Assembly: GCF_037975245.1 (NCBI RefSeq)
Contig: NC_092568.1
Coordinates: forward strand, 15,891,001-15,955,000
Reading direction: 5' to 3'
Length of the DNA stretch: 64,000 nucleotides
Source of the DNA: Apostichopus japonicus
Taxonomy: Eukaryota > Echinodermata > Holothuroidea > Aspidochirotida > Stichopodidae
Positions 1-13,200 of this stretch are shown piece after piece (the first letter of the stretch is position 1; each line of letters opens with the position of its first letter). Made by a program: the position numbers and the translations under genes. The notes under the pieces are model-generated. The model was not told where the DNA came from. It worked only from the letters and a program-made list of their open reading frames with translations, and ran no database searches.

Positions 1-384
1 AAAGGTCGTGATACAACAAGGTTACAGACAAATACAATTAACTTCACTTCCTAGTTCCTCTTTCCAAAATTAATGCATGATGACATTTTCTTTGCACTTT
101 TCAGCAATTTGTTTTTAGTTTTAGGCACAGGCAAGTGTACAATAAAACTGTAATGTAACCTCAGCTTTACAGTAACAGGTCTCTTTTCTTACTTCAGGAG
201 TCATGTGACTGATAAGACATGCACACAAAATGAAGAAAATATCTACTTGCATCTTCCAATGACTATCAAAATTACTCTTTTGGCATAATAGGTAATGTAA
301 ATGATCATGATTTTGCAGTATTTGTACACTTCTTCAACCTCCACAAGAATCAACTGTATGAATATACAGTTCTTGTTGTTTTGG

Positions 385-480
385 GTGAGCAAAACTCCCA
401 TTCCTCCACAACCACCACATTCCGCTCCCCCACCCCCCCCCCCCCCCCGAGCAAAACTCCCATTCCTCCACACCCACCTC
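385..480. repeat. C-rich tract between two direct copies of a short sequence
   Basis: A segment beginning GAGCAAAACTCCCATTCCTC occurs twice, near 387 and 449, separated by a C homopolymer-rich stretch. It lies in the SIRT2 intron and looks like a local tandem duplication of about 62 bp. The open frames across it are low-complexity artefacts. Confidence 0.6.
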
Positions 481-795
481 ATTCCCCTTTCCCCCACTAA
501 AACCTTTTCAAAACTTGGGTAGGGACCTATTGCTTCAATCCAAAGCCAGTTTACTATATATTTTAAGATATTTAGCACAATCTGTTATTTCAGACAGTGG
601 AAGTGTACCTTACCAAGGATTAGCTGAGTATGTTGTCTCTGATTGGCCCTCCTCATCTTTACAAGTATGTACACAAATTAAAGAGACAACACATACATGT
701 TCAGTGAACTACACTGTTATTCTCTCCCCTGCACTTTCACACATATGTCGTACATATAATGTTGGTATATAGTCACTGTCTCCAAGTGAACTTAC

Positions 796-3700
796 CATGA
801 AGAAACCGATCTCAAACATGGACTGTGGAGATGGCAAGTTGTATTCTTGGAGATTGTCGTATAAGCCAGAGCTTGGGCTCCGAAAGTCAGGAATGCCAGC
901 AGCTAAGTGTTGAAATTTGGGAAAGATTGTGTCCAACCAGTGAAAGCAGCTACTGGCTTCTCTCGATTAATATACTAATGTATTATATCATCGTACTGAT
1001 ATATTAAATTTACTGATATATATATAATATAGCCTATGCACTAATATATGTACAATTGAGTATGAGCTTGTGAATGTTCATATGTTGTAATACCTCAAGA
1101 GAGAGAGATATTTGTACCAGATAGATTATGCCAAACCAGTATTAAATAATAGTTATTTTAAAGACTCCTTTCTTGGCATAGAGATTTGTCATACACAACA
1201 TCATGTTATTGACATATTTTTGTAGCCCACACTGCCACCACACTAGTAATCCCTCGCTTGATATTACATGGTAGATCCTTCTTTCAATTTAACTGTAATT
1301 AAAGTTGAAATTATCATCACAAATTACAGATATCAAATTGAAGGATAATTGATATTAATCTTAACACGATTCACTGTATATGTGACCAAGTCTCTTTACC
1401 GTAAATTTTAACTTTCAAAATAGTATCAAATGCTTGAGTCAACCTGCGTGATTGTTAAATAAATAAATATAACTTACATGTTGATATTCCAGCTCCTGAC
1501 ATAATGATTATGTTCTTTACTGTAAAATGTAAAAATGAAGAAATTAGAACATTAGATGTATAGTAGTCTAAACAACATATAAACATAAGTACACTGATGC
1601 TGTGAGTGTCACCACTAAATATTAACAATTAATCCCAATGATTCAATGACGTGACTGATTGGATATTCAACATCCATCAGTTTGAAACCTCCTCTAATTC
1701 CACAGTCGCTTTTGCTTTTGAAGAATGCTGCTCTATTGAACATAATAGTGAACATATAACTACTTCAAAATGCATCAAGTAACTGAGGAAAGACCACCAA
1801 AAATTGAATTTCTCATTTGTTTGTAATGTGTGGATATATTTGAAATCCCCTTCCTAGATACAACAATTACTTCACAAAATGTCACTACATGTATCGGGCA
1901 ATAGGATCGACCCCAAAAAACTAAAATAATTATTGGTACACATTTGTGGAGTGGAGGTTCTAGTAATTCCATTTATATTTGATGAACAAATTACAAACTT
2001 AGACAATTTTGCAATTCAGACAAGGTATACCAACCTTTTCCACTTTCAATGTACTTTGCCACTCCTTTCAAATCTAGGCTTTCCAAGACCTGCTGAGGTT
2101 TTTCTTCTGTTTCTTCTGTCTGTGCACTTTTCCTAAAGTTCAACTGTGACAGTAAGGCTGACAAGAGCCCCATTGCTATGAAAATAAACAACATCAATAT
2201 TAATTATTGAGATAATACAGGGACAGATGCAGCAGGTTGAAGTTAGGAGAGGTTCTGGCCGTGGGTTGGTTGAAGCAGACCCTCCTTTTCTGTGGGACTG
2301 CAAGTTGCTCCCAGATAAATCACAAGTTTAGACATCAAATGGTACATTCATATTAGACTATTAGTTAGGTCAATAATAAGGTCTAAACACAAAAGTTGAA
2401 CTAATGTCTACTTTACAATTCTTATATGAGGTTGAAAAGGGGTATGCACCTACTTCACTGTGACACTGAAACAGGCAACATGAGCAAACATGCTGAATAC
2501 AAAATTACAAACACATTTCTCACAACTTAATACCAAACTAACAACTACTGACTTGCAGTAAGAATCCATGATTTCAATATGAATTATTACAAGTAGTCCT
2601 GCAATCTGCTCATGAGTACTTAGACAAATGAGAAGTAGTGAAACTTTTTTTAAATTTGTGTTCGTTTATATAATTCATAATTTACTTTGACATACCTCCT
2701 TCTGCACTTTCTGGCTCCTCAGTATCCTGCTTTGATTGTTGATCTGGGTCATCTGCAAAGAAGTACACATTGACATATTTTACTTCACAAACTCATTGAT
2801 GGTATTGACAGTATTTATCCTTGAGCTCATTAGTATTATGTAAATGCTTAACTTACTAAATATGTTTCAGCACACAATAGCTAGGTTGCAAATTTTTAAT
2901 GTAACCTCCCAAAAGTAATTAATAAAAAAAATAACAATAATTTCAGAAATGAAATGGAAAAAAACAACAAACAAACAATAATTTCAGAAATGAAATGAAA
3001 AAAAAACAAACAAGCAAACAATAATTTCAGAAATGAAATGCAACATTGGGCTTTTCTAACACAACCAACAGCAATTTTATGAAATGCAGCCAAATTGAAA
3101 TGTATGCAAATATATTGAAATATATCAATATATTCTAGTAGTATTTAGTCCTAATATATACTCTACATACCTGGCAATGTAATGATTTTATGAAAAGTTT
3201 GCCCAGCTTGAAACATGCTAGTAAGTCTCTCAATATGGCTTTCACAAAATTAAAGTTGAGCAACGATGTAACCTTGAAAAGCTAGGCTACAGTAGGTCTA
3301 AATCATCAATGTTATAGCTTCTGTGTATCAGTGCATCTATTACTGGTTTGTTGTAAAATGTAACGAATGACAAAGTATTCTCAAATTAGTCATTCTACAA
3401 TCTTTTTTGCACTATTAACATGTATTAAACAGTGGATAGTATTTGTAGCTCATTGTACGTCAAACACCTGAATTACAGATGAATTCCACTCATTTGTGGA
3501 CAGACTCTTAATAGGCTAGGTACTGAAAAATTATATAGGGTTAGTTCAGTTTAGAGACCCAAGGATCAGGAAGCCTTACAGTAGCTTATTTGAGACCCTA
3601 TATCCATATTAGATTGTGGATGAACACCGGCTTATTTCAAGCCTTTTCTTTTCGACAAGTGTTCAGAGGATAACGAGGCAGGAGTGTGAGTTCCCTCCCA

Positions 3701-4159
3701 TTCCAGCTCCCAAGACCACCTTTTAACGTCCCGATCCAACGGTCGCGAATGTATATCCCAGCATCTGATCACTTTCTCAAATGCAGTGCAGCCATGACGA
3801 AGGAAGTTGTTTCAAAACCAAGTGAACAACAGACATAAACCCCTTGGCTTAATTACCAACTGTAGATAATTCTATGGAAATTGCCCCTATATGTCTAAGC
3901 TTGATAACTTCATGCGACATTTAGTAAGATTTTCCAGGTCAAACACTCTATGGTACGTTGCACTCGTAGACATAGGCCATAATTTTTGGACTAACAGCCG
4001 TGGTCCAAGACCTAGGCTACCTTAAGCTAGGTAAGGTCCAGTACTACTAGTCCTACTTCCACGAAACTCAAGCTGCATCTCTAGAGAAATGGCAAACATC
4101 GATCTAGGAAATTTGCTAAAATAGTATGACTTCTGCATATTACCTTGCTGTTCTGCCAT
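796..4159 (-). CDS. SIRT2: SIRT2-like NAD-dependent protein deacetylase, 5' part only (five exons)
   Basis: Coding exons, in order: 4144-4159, 2696-2752, 2035-2175, 1478-1519, 796-902; the 121 codons are all in phase. The start MAEQQ sits just before a GT donor and resembles vertebrate SIRT2, which also starts MAE. An acidic stretch follows (about residues 6-24), then a leucine-rich segment ([12 protein letters not shown], about 27-38) where SIRT2 carries its nuclear export signal. Residues 80-95 hold the sirtuin signature [16 protein letters not shown], the NAD-binding loop of class I sirtuins, followed by [13 protein letters not shown], very close to SIRT2. The zinc-binding and catalytic histidine exons are absent and must lie left of position 1. 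Known role of the family: NAD-dependent deacylation of tubulin, histones and other proteins, mainly cytoplasmic. The donor after exon 3 is a weak GTTGGT. Positions 1-795 are intron, with a C-rich tract at 429-448. Confidence 0.88.
2925..3035. repeat. Short A-rich tandem repeat
   Basis: Three near-identical units of about 45 bp, each containing AATAATTTCAGAAATGAAAT followed by an A/C-rich run. It lies in SIRT2 intron 1 (2753-4143). Nothing else in that intron is recognisable as coding. Confidence 0.75.
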
Positions 4160-5479
4160 GTTGGAGCCAGAGATTTTCTTTTCGTTTGTTGAACAAGACT
4201 GTTGGCACTGTTTTGTTGATTCGTAGCTGGTACTGGTAGTGGTACTAGTGCAACGAATATTGTTCATGTGCACTGTATTCTTCGTTCTGGTATATGTAGT
4301 AGTGCAGTGCCAGTAAACAAATAATATGACGCAATCGCGTGGGAACGAATTTGGGGTTTCCCCAAAAAAAGCTACGCTCACTTATTTCTTGCTCTTTTGT
4401 TTGCCAAGGGCAGGCACGGCCATTTTGAACACAGTTACTGGGAGAGAGGGAAGGGAAATCCCTAAATCCACTATCCCCCAGTGGAGCAGTTCGGCACTCC
4501 TTCCCTCCATCTGATCCTCCAAAAGAAAGATTTTATTTCTTACAAAATTGACTCAGGTCCCTAAATTATGATTTAATTAGTAAAACTTGATCAAAGTTTC
4601 TCCTTCTTGTCATACCCCCCCCCCCAATTTTTGGTATATTGGTGGAAAACGTAGAAATCTTCGACTTTCACCCTTATATAACAACCGCATGTCCCTCCCA
4701 TCTTTTATCAATCAACATATAGAGCCGCAAATGGGTTTCTGCCAAATATAATGTCAAGTCGCCCATATTAGGGGAAAAGATGGTCGAAAAAATCTGCATA
4801 TCTACAGGTTTCAAAGTTGTACGTGATATTGAATTAAGAAGAATAGAAGAATGAATTTTCCTTAAACACGGTGAATGGATAGAGAATTTCTGAAAAGTTT
4901 GTTTTGTTAGGACTGTTTGGGACAAAACTGGTAGAATCAAAACACTGGGAGAGCACTGGTAGAAGCATTAATGCTAGAGCAGTAGTGTATGAAGCTATTT
5001 ACAAAGCAAAGGGCAGACAAAATGGCTGAATTTTTGGGGTGAGCGTATTCCCAAAAAGAATGCTAATTTGGGTGAATTTCATGGATGCTACGGTGGCCCA
5101 AACAGGACGTTGGAAATTTAACTGCTTCTTATACGGATTTGTATTCTTTTGCAAAAGTTTCACACAATTTCATCTTCTTTTTCAGAGAACGACTTGCTAT
5201 ATGTCGCCATTCAATGATTTATCTCAACTTTCTTCTTGAATTAGTCGCTTAATTTTTATATCGAAATTTCGACTTGTTCCTCGATGTATGCCATACATAT
5301 GGGCTATTATCATGATGGGGGAGGGGGGGGGTGCATGTTCCTTGTTAAATTCCCCTTCCTACACTAGTGAATTCGTAAGAAAAGGAAGGGGCATCACAAA
5401 GGTTCGACGACTTCTGCCGGACAAAAATCTCTGGTTGTCCGGACTCTCATATTCCGTCAACATTTATATTATGTGAATA

Positions 5480-6010
5480 TTAAATAAAGTAAAGTAAAAT
5501 TTATTGATATTCATTATAAAATGACAATATAATAAAATGAACTACAGCATCTCAAAAATAGGTTAAAAAGTTATCTATGTATCATACAATTCAAAGTCTT
5601 AATACTTCTAGGTAAAAATGATCGCCTTTTGAAACCGTTCTGTTCTGTGTAAAATCTACGTGGTTTAATTGACCTTTAGAACATGATGATAACCAAACTG
5701 GGCCACAGTACAAAAGGAAAGACAACACCATTGTTTGAAAAAGCCAAAGCTGCTTATCAAAATCTAAGCCAAAGCCGGCGAGCCTACGAATACAATATAA
5801 TCTCTGTTTAGCTTTTGCTGCCAAATTATTCACGTGGGTATTCCAAGTAAGCCAGCTGCTGAAGGTTAATCCAAGATATTTAAAATCTGATACAACCTCA
5901 ATCACATTATTGTCAATGTACAATGGGGCATGACTTTGCACTGCACGAAAATCAACAATCATTTCCTGGGTTTTCTTACCATTAATAAGCATATAATTAC
6001 CCAATTAAGA
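5480..6010 (-). mobile_element. Truncated non-LTR retrotransposon (C-terminal reverse transcriptase region and 3' end)
   Basis: The minus-strand frame 6004-5591 reads like the region just after the catalytic motif of a LINE reverse transcriptase: KTQEMIVDFR, then DFKYLGLTFSSWLTWNTHVN, then AKAKQRLYCIRRL. The same motif order is seen in the better preserved element at 61041-62272 (KTKEMVIDFR, YLGVVLDDQLNWHDHI, NPRLYCLRKL). The element is 5'-truncated near 6010, and the catalytic Asp-Asp motif is lost. An A/T-rich 3' end reaches about 5480. It is a dead fragment. The clade is uncertain; CR1/Rex-like is a guess. Confidence 0.8.
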
Positions 6011-6324
6011 AACCAGATGGTCGTATTCATCTTTGGAACAAACACCATACAAAACAACCAGTGTGGTCGAGTGTGACGACAATCTGCTGCGGCGGGGGCA
6101 AAACGAATAAACTATTATTCCGCTGACCATGCCCCCCCCCCCTTACCGGCACCTCACTTGCGCACGCCACTGACCGGTGATGATATGACCATTGCAAATT
6201 AGCGATTGATCATTTACTTAAGTATCCCCGGCAACGCCCACTTTCATAGAATTATACATTATTTATATATACGCAGATACGGATGCCTACTTTAAAATGC
6301 GTACTAGATGACAATACGCGCACA

Positions 6325-6818
6325 CAGGGGCGTAGCGAGCGGGGGGGGGGTGTGGGGGGTGCCACACCACCAATAATTTGGTCGCTGTCGGCAAATTTTG
6401 GGTCTGTCGGCAAAAGGAGAAAAGGTGAAGAGAGCAGAAGGGGAAGAAAGAAGGAAAGCTGAATAGAGAAAAGGAGAACGGGAGCTTTTTCCGTGCCAAA
6501 TTTGACTTAAAATATGCACCAGATTGCATCTAAGGACGTTTCAAAACTAAACATTTTCCAAAGGGGAGGGGGACACCCCCTCCCCTTAGACCCCTCCCCA
6601 TTTCAGTCACCACTTCCAGATCCGTCGGCAAATCAAATTGGACTTAAAATATGCACCAGATTGCATCTAAGGACGTTTCAAAACTAAAAATTTTCCAAAG
6701 GGGAGGGGTACACCCCCTCCCCTTAGACCCCTCCCCCATTTCAGTCGCCACTTCCAGAACCGTCGGCAAATCAAATTCTCCACACCCCCCCAACAAAAAC
6801 CCCTTCGCTACGCCCCTG
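6325..6818. mobile_element. Non-autonomous hAT-like element with perfect 8-bp target duplication
   Basis: The ends are inverted repeats CAGGGGCGTAGCGA and TCGCTACGCCCCTG. They are flanked by identical 8-bp copies CGCGCACA at 6317-6324 and 6819-6826. An 8-bp target duplication with CAGGG-type ends is characteristic of the hAT superfamily. The 494-bp interior carries a tandem duplication of about 136 bp (roughly 6502-6637 and 6638-6775) and encodes no transposase. Long open frames across it are translations of the repeat. Confidence 0.9.
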
Positions 6819-7284
6819 CGCGCACAGTCATGTTTTAGCATATGCACTACCACTCTATGCCTTTCTCATGAACACCTAGAGTCAATTGAATCAATCACTT
6901 GCGCAAATCCTCGCAATTTGCAACTTGCCGTTGCAGTACGCACAGCCTCAGGCTGTTGCTGGCCAAGGTTTGTTACAGCGCTATATAAAATCTTTGGTTA
7001 CTGGTTTTATGAAAAATTGTGCATGAAATTCCTCTTCCATACAGCGGTCTATTTTAAATGCGCGTACGCGCGTCTTTTCAAAACGTAACACGCTTTCCTT
7101 TTCTTTGGTCGGGTTGTGTCTGGCGCTTGCTCTCTGCTGCCCATTTGTTACAAAGAAGCAAACAGATTTGTGACCTCATAGTCATAGGTTTATTTGGTAG
7201 TTGTTGCAACTAGCATTGAAAGCGTTATATTTGGCAACGAGCTCGCAGATATCCTATAGCACTTTACACCGGACAACGAAGAAT

Positions 7285-10200
7285 ATGAATACGTTTATAT
7301 TAATAGCGATTTCGATTTGTGTGTTTTCCTTTGTAGAGTCTCCATGTAAGTATAGTTGAGTACAGTGTAAGGAAGCTAAGTGACAATGCAACCTAGAAAA
7401 CAAACAAGAGGTCCTTCTACGGGGAGCTAGCTAACTTAACTCGGAGTAGAAATTTTAAACGTTGAACCACCTATCGTGGACATACCAAATCCTTTCCTAT
7501 TTTTGCCAATCATTTTTCTTCAGAAAACTTTCTTCGGGCTCATTGTCCCAATTACTAATTTACCCAACTGTGTCATGAACCAACGCTTTAGGTTGTATTA
7601 TTGTACATTGGGAAAGGAACACCTTGCTGTGAGTCACAAAGTTTGACGGTTGTAAATAATCTGGAGAATTTCTTTACTGACACATGCATTTGTCATACAT
7701 TGTTACTAGTATAGTTTCATCACCGCATTATGTATGATCCTTTTAATCTCTTTTTCTCCTTTCCAATCGTTTCTTCTCGGAAGGGAAGGGGTGGGGCTAA
7801 TCAATGATCCCGCTTTCTTACGTTTATGTCTTTGTTATGTCTTTGGGCAAGACACTTTTTCTCTATTACCTCTCGTCACATTGGTGTAAAATTGCTAGAT
7901 AACTTGTAAATATAGTTGCGTGCGCCGGTTTGTGACTGCACCCTATGGGAAGTGCCCCAGGGGAGGGATTATTGAATTGTCACACTTGTAGGTGTGACAA
8001 GTTACTAATGACCAGGGCTTAAATTGTAAAGTCGTGTGAGGAGGCCTTGGCCTCAAACAAAACTGTAAAACCTTTAACTTTTAAATGTATAGACAGTATA
8101 CTTCTTTTGATAAAACGTCGGAGTTCATGAGATGACTGCGGTATGTTTTATTTAAATGAATTTTAATTCTTTACTGATGTCTAGAAAAACGAGGATTTCA
8201 AGTGTCATTCTGTATCTTCTCAATCAAATCATCTTTGTGAAACTTTCTCCTATATCAAGACCAAACATAAAATGTAGTTCTTTGATTAGCTGCTAAAGCG
8301 CAATTGCTATGTAAATGTCAACACTTATGAGATTTAGCGTTACATCGTTGTGTAACAATGGTGAAAATGATCAATGTTGGTATTAAAAATGGTGGTAAAG
8401 GTATTGAAGACATTTCTGCTACTATTGAGACACCGAGAATATCTTTACTTCTCTGGCAGGCTTTGCATGGTTATCGGAATGGTCTTTGCAGTCTCCATGT
8501 GGAGGTAAAGAAATCACGATTTGTGATGAATACAAGTGGCCAGAGGAACCACTGGAATCAGGTAAACCTTCAGCCTATTTCTAACCAGGAGAAGAGGGGG
8601 AGGGGACAGGACGGGGGTGGGGGGTTCAGCATGTAAGTGATTGCCACTGAAAACATGCTTTTTAAGGTGAGAATATTAAATCATGTTTTACTTCATATGC
8701 AATCATTACTAGAGGACGAGTTAACTCTAGATTCAGAGTGAAAATTGATGCAATCACCTATACCTGTCCAGAAGATTAGACAAGTGGGAACATCAACTCA
8801 TAATATGCACACTGGCGGATCCAGGGCCATTGTTTGGGAGGGGCCAAAGTGGCATTAGAGTGATATGGGGGAGGGGTCTAAGGGGAGGGGGTGTCCCCCT
8901 CCCCTTTGGAAAACTTTCTATTTCTGAATGCCCTCAGATGCAATTTGGTGCGACAAAAGTGTACAATGGTGATGTTAATTTACTTCTAAAAAAAATGTTT
9001 CCCAGGTGTAATTTTCTAAAATATTTATAAAACAAAGTTGAGATCATCTTTCTCAAGAAATTTGATTTCTCATAGGTTATAAATTTCTTACAACCAGCCT
9101 GTAACTGCAAAATGGTGTTAAACTGTAAATCCTCATGCACATACATTTACATAGCTCCCAACTCTTGAGAAGGCAAATGCTGGTCCATGCCACGAATCGC
9201 CGTCCTGGGGGCATGGGCGGCGATCCGTACTTCAGAGTGGGGGGGGGGGGGATATGACCTTGTTGACTATCTAAGCGTAGCGCCACCATGAGTTGGCGCG
9301 AAGCGTACAAGAAAATTTTGGGATTTACAAACCCTCTAGATGGCCGGAAACGGCACTTCCAGAGGTTTCCAAGCGGCATATACCCAACTTTAAAATAGGG
9401 ATATCATGTCCGAAATATCTTATAATCAGGATCCAAAATACTTTTTTTTTAATATCGGGTGTTATTTTGGGAAAATTGCCCCTGTCAATCTTGTTTCAGG
9501 CACTACGTTAGAATGTTCGAGAGCTCTTTTCTATTATTCCATGAAGAAAATGGCCTCATGCAGGCTATTATAGGCCTATACACATGCAATACACAATTAC
9601 ACATAGTTACATTCCTAGGTACCGATTGCTAGGGCATCCAGGTGAAACGTGCATTAAGCATTACCCTGGTAACATGAGATTCTCAGCGGTTCGAGGGAAC
9701 ATACATGTACGTGTGTAGGCCTACTATAGGGCCTATATGAATACTACGAGGGTGCATATATGTACTATATCAATACGGTGGGCGCAATAATACATTTTGT
9801 TGTTATAGGGCCAATGAAGCCTACAGTCAACTATTCTTGCTTTATAAAGACGGTTTATTTGAAAATATCGCACTGCGTTTATGGTAGGCGAGAAATGAAG
9901 CTAAAAAAGAGCCGTACATTCACGATGATGCATATAAAGGCATGAAAATAGTCTTATCCCTGGCATTTGGTGGGGGGGATATGGTGTGTTACATCCCCTC
10001 CACCCATTTTCATGGGGGGATATATCCCCCTTCCCCCCAGGATCGCCGCCCATGCCTGGGGAGGGGTATAAGGGGAGGGGTGTCCCCCTCCCCTTTTGAA
10101 TTTTTTTTGGAATCCTGGTGATGCCTACATGTAAAATGGTGGCACTTAGAAAGGCTTTTGTCACCCAAAATTTTCTGAGAAATATGCATTTTTTTGTGTG

Positions 10201-13200
10201 TAACATCAATAAATTGAATAGTATACAAATAATGAATGGTTATGAGTGCCATAGTGCAAATATTTCATGAGTTGAAAGATGGAATGTTCCATTCAACTCG
10301 GCTGCGCCTCGTTTTACCATTCATTACCATTCATTATTTGTTTTATACAACACCTTCAAATTTGGATATAATTGGATGTAAAATGCACTCATGCAACAGA
10401 TTGTTTTGAACAGACAAGTTTCTCTGCTCTCTTACCATTGAAAAGAGTGCTACCAAAAAAGTATAACGCATGGTTCTATCATCATAGCGTGCAATAGAGC
10501 GCAAGGGCGGCGGAACCGGGGGGGCACAGGGGGCACGTGCCCCCCACTTTTCCTCAGATTAAAAATGTGCCCTTTTTCTACATAAAAATTTCTAAATAAA
10601 AAAAGAGTTTACAAAGCGAAACCCACGTCGAATCAAATATTTCGGGAAGTTTTAAATGTTTACTACCACAGGCGTAGGAGCCCAATTTGATTTGGGGGGG
10701 GCTGTAACGACTTGCCCGAAAATAATAACCAAAATTTTTCGCGCGCTACGCGCGCGTTCAACATCTTCATGTGCGTATCATATAGGCATGCGTTGGTTAT
10801 TACATCGCATGCCAATAACATACAATCATTTGCCGTGTTATAACCCTTCCAAATTGGTTACAATTATTGGCAAAGTCGTTACAATAATAATCATCATAAT
10901 AATATCGGTTTAACCATTGAAAAACACATAGAAAATTACTTTTCTTTCAGTATTTTCACATATTTCATTTGCTTTCATGCATGTATCGATCGCGTGTGCA
11001 GGGACTTGGACTTAATAATCATTTCACCTCATTTTGTCTTTTTCCTTGTTTCCCAATTTGCACATTAGATACTGCAGTGCTAGTATGCATTGTTTCCTTG
11101 AGGGGGGGGGGGGGGGGGGGGCGTTGATGGAGTGATATGTATACGCAAATAAGATAATACAATAAGCGTTATGAAGGGTACTAAATATCAGGCTGCATCA
11201 GTCCAATCGAATTTCTGCAAAGTGCCCTTCGACGTTGGTGCCCCCCCAGATTAAAAGTGCTTCCGCCGCCCTTGATAGAGCGGATTTTGCATGCAATCGA
11301 CGAAGCAATTGACCAATCAAATCGTCCCCGTTCTGGCGTAGTGACGAATGTTCAAAATGTGAGTTTTGAGAAAACGCGCTCTAAAGATTTTCATATTTTG
11401 ACTTTAGTATAGCGTAACTAAAAGAGGATCCATTTTTACCGAAAGTTGTCAATATTTTAAATATAACAAATAGAACTTTGAGTTCTCATGTTTGTTGCTG
11501 AAATTTCTTACATAGTAGTAATTTTAGTGTAAACATTTTCGTCGTTATGTCATGTCATTTTCAGTTAATTTTAGACATTCGCCACACATTGATCACTGTG
11601 CTAGAACTAAATTTTGAGGTTTCGTCCTGTCACAGACTTGTATTCGTCACTTTTGTGTGTAGTAGCCATAGGGTACACCGTGAAAGTTCACTGTCACATG
11701 GGGAGAGGAAGGGGGGGGTATGTGGAATAACCTTACGATGGAAGAAAATAATCGAAGGGGTGGTACATTGGTCGTATTAATTTTAAAAAGAATGTCCACG
11801 GTTTACTTTAATGTATAAAATAGACAAGGAATGGGTTATACGCAGGTACCAACATACGTGTTTTAGTATGTTTTTCTTGAGTGACATGGATGGAGTCGGA
11901 TATGACGAGGGGAGGTGGTATATAGGGCAAGGAGAGCCGGCTGTTGAAATGGTGGTATATTGGTTTTATTAATTTAAAAAGAACGCCCACGTTTTGTTGC
12001 AATGTATAAAATAGACAAGGAATTTGTATGGGTTATGGGCGGATGTAAGTGTTTTAGTATGTGTTTCTTGGGTGAAATGTAGGGTGTCGGATAGAGAGAT
12101 GTTGAGGTAGGGAGGGCAAGGAGAGCCGGCTGCTGAAAGGGTTATATATTGGTCCTATTTATTTTAAAGAACCCCCACCATTTTCTATAATGTATAAAAT
12201 AGACAAGGTATATGATGAAATGTGAACACATGCAGTTGCAAAAATAATAGTTCCAGTGGCGTAATCTGTTAAGTCGGAACTCTTATAAAGCACACAGACT
12301 ACGGAAATTGTGTGCAATTCTTCATTTTCAAGTTAGTGTATTACGTGAAATGTCTCTGACGATAGTTTCTAAGTATCCTTCAAACGCTTTGGGAAGCTAT
12401 TCCACTATACTATCCCCTTAAATGGAATGTGAAATTTTATTACGCTCACAGGCACATTCATAATAACCAACCCAACAACTGTGCAATTGTTCAAGTGTTT
12501 CCAAGTTGTACTATAGTATGTTGTTCCTTCTTTTTATTCCTTCCAGTATACGTATAAAAAATTTCTTACGCTCACAGGCACATTCATAATATCCAACCCA
12601 ACCTCGTGTGAATCCTCAGATTTAAAGAAGGAAATAACTGTGCCATTGTTCAAGTGCTTCCAAGATGTACTGTAGTATGTTGTTCCTTCTTTTTATTTCC
12701 TTCCAGTATACATATAAAAATTATAGAGAGGAGTCATATAACACCTCAACAAGAAGAATAACTCATATAAAAGTTTTTTTTAAGATGATAGGATACCAAA
12801 CAGTCCAAGAATAACTAATATAAAAAGGGAGAAAATGTCAAGATGATAGGATATCATATAAAATACATCTACTAATAAAAAAGTTATTAGATAAAACGAT
12901 ATAACAAACAAACTATAACAAACATTCTAAGTGCTCGAATGGAATGTATAAAGCAGCACGGTAAATAAATGAGTTGCTGTAAACTTACGTTCGGTATTTT
13001 GTGTGGATTTCTTAGATTTCTGCTCGATTTGTGCAGGAGAGTTTTCAGTACAGTATACAAAGGGTTATTCTGATCACTGTAAATCTTATTAGCCATTCTT
13101 GTAAACTCAGGTCTTGCAGCAGCATTTACTTTTTCTAAAAGTATATTGTATTCTAAATTAATATAGATGATGTGTATTTAAGAAACTTCATTCTTCTTTT

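Larger units (their letters stand above)
4160..7284. other. Repeat-rich spacer between two divergent genes
   Basis: This stretch separates the SIRT2 start (minus) from the small membrane-protein start (plus), so it should hold both promoters. Within it I see a LINE remnant (5480-6010) and a hAT-like element (6325-6818). A C homopolymer occurs at 4614-4625. I see no convincing exon in 4160-5480. Confidence 0.5.

Noticed and set aside
577..665. Possible further SIRT2 exon left of exon 5
   Set aside because: The reverse strand here does not encode the expected KELYPG..HYF region, and no phase-matching acceptor was found.
4022..4381. 119-codon minus-strand frame overlapping the SIRT2 start
   Set aside because: It runs through the SIRT2 exon 1 donor in a different frame, and its composition is not protein-like.
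6651..7088. 145-codon plus-strand frame
   Set aside because: Its first part is the hAT-like element and its remainder has no family resemblance or splice support.
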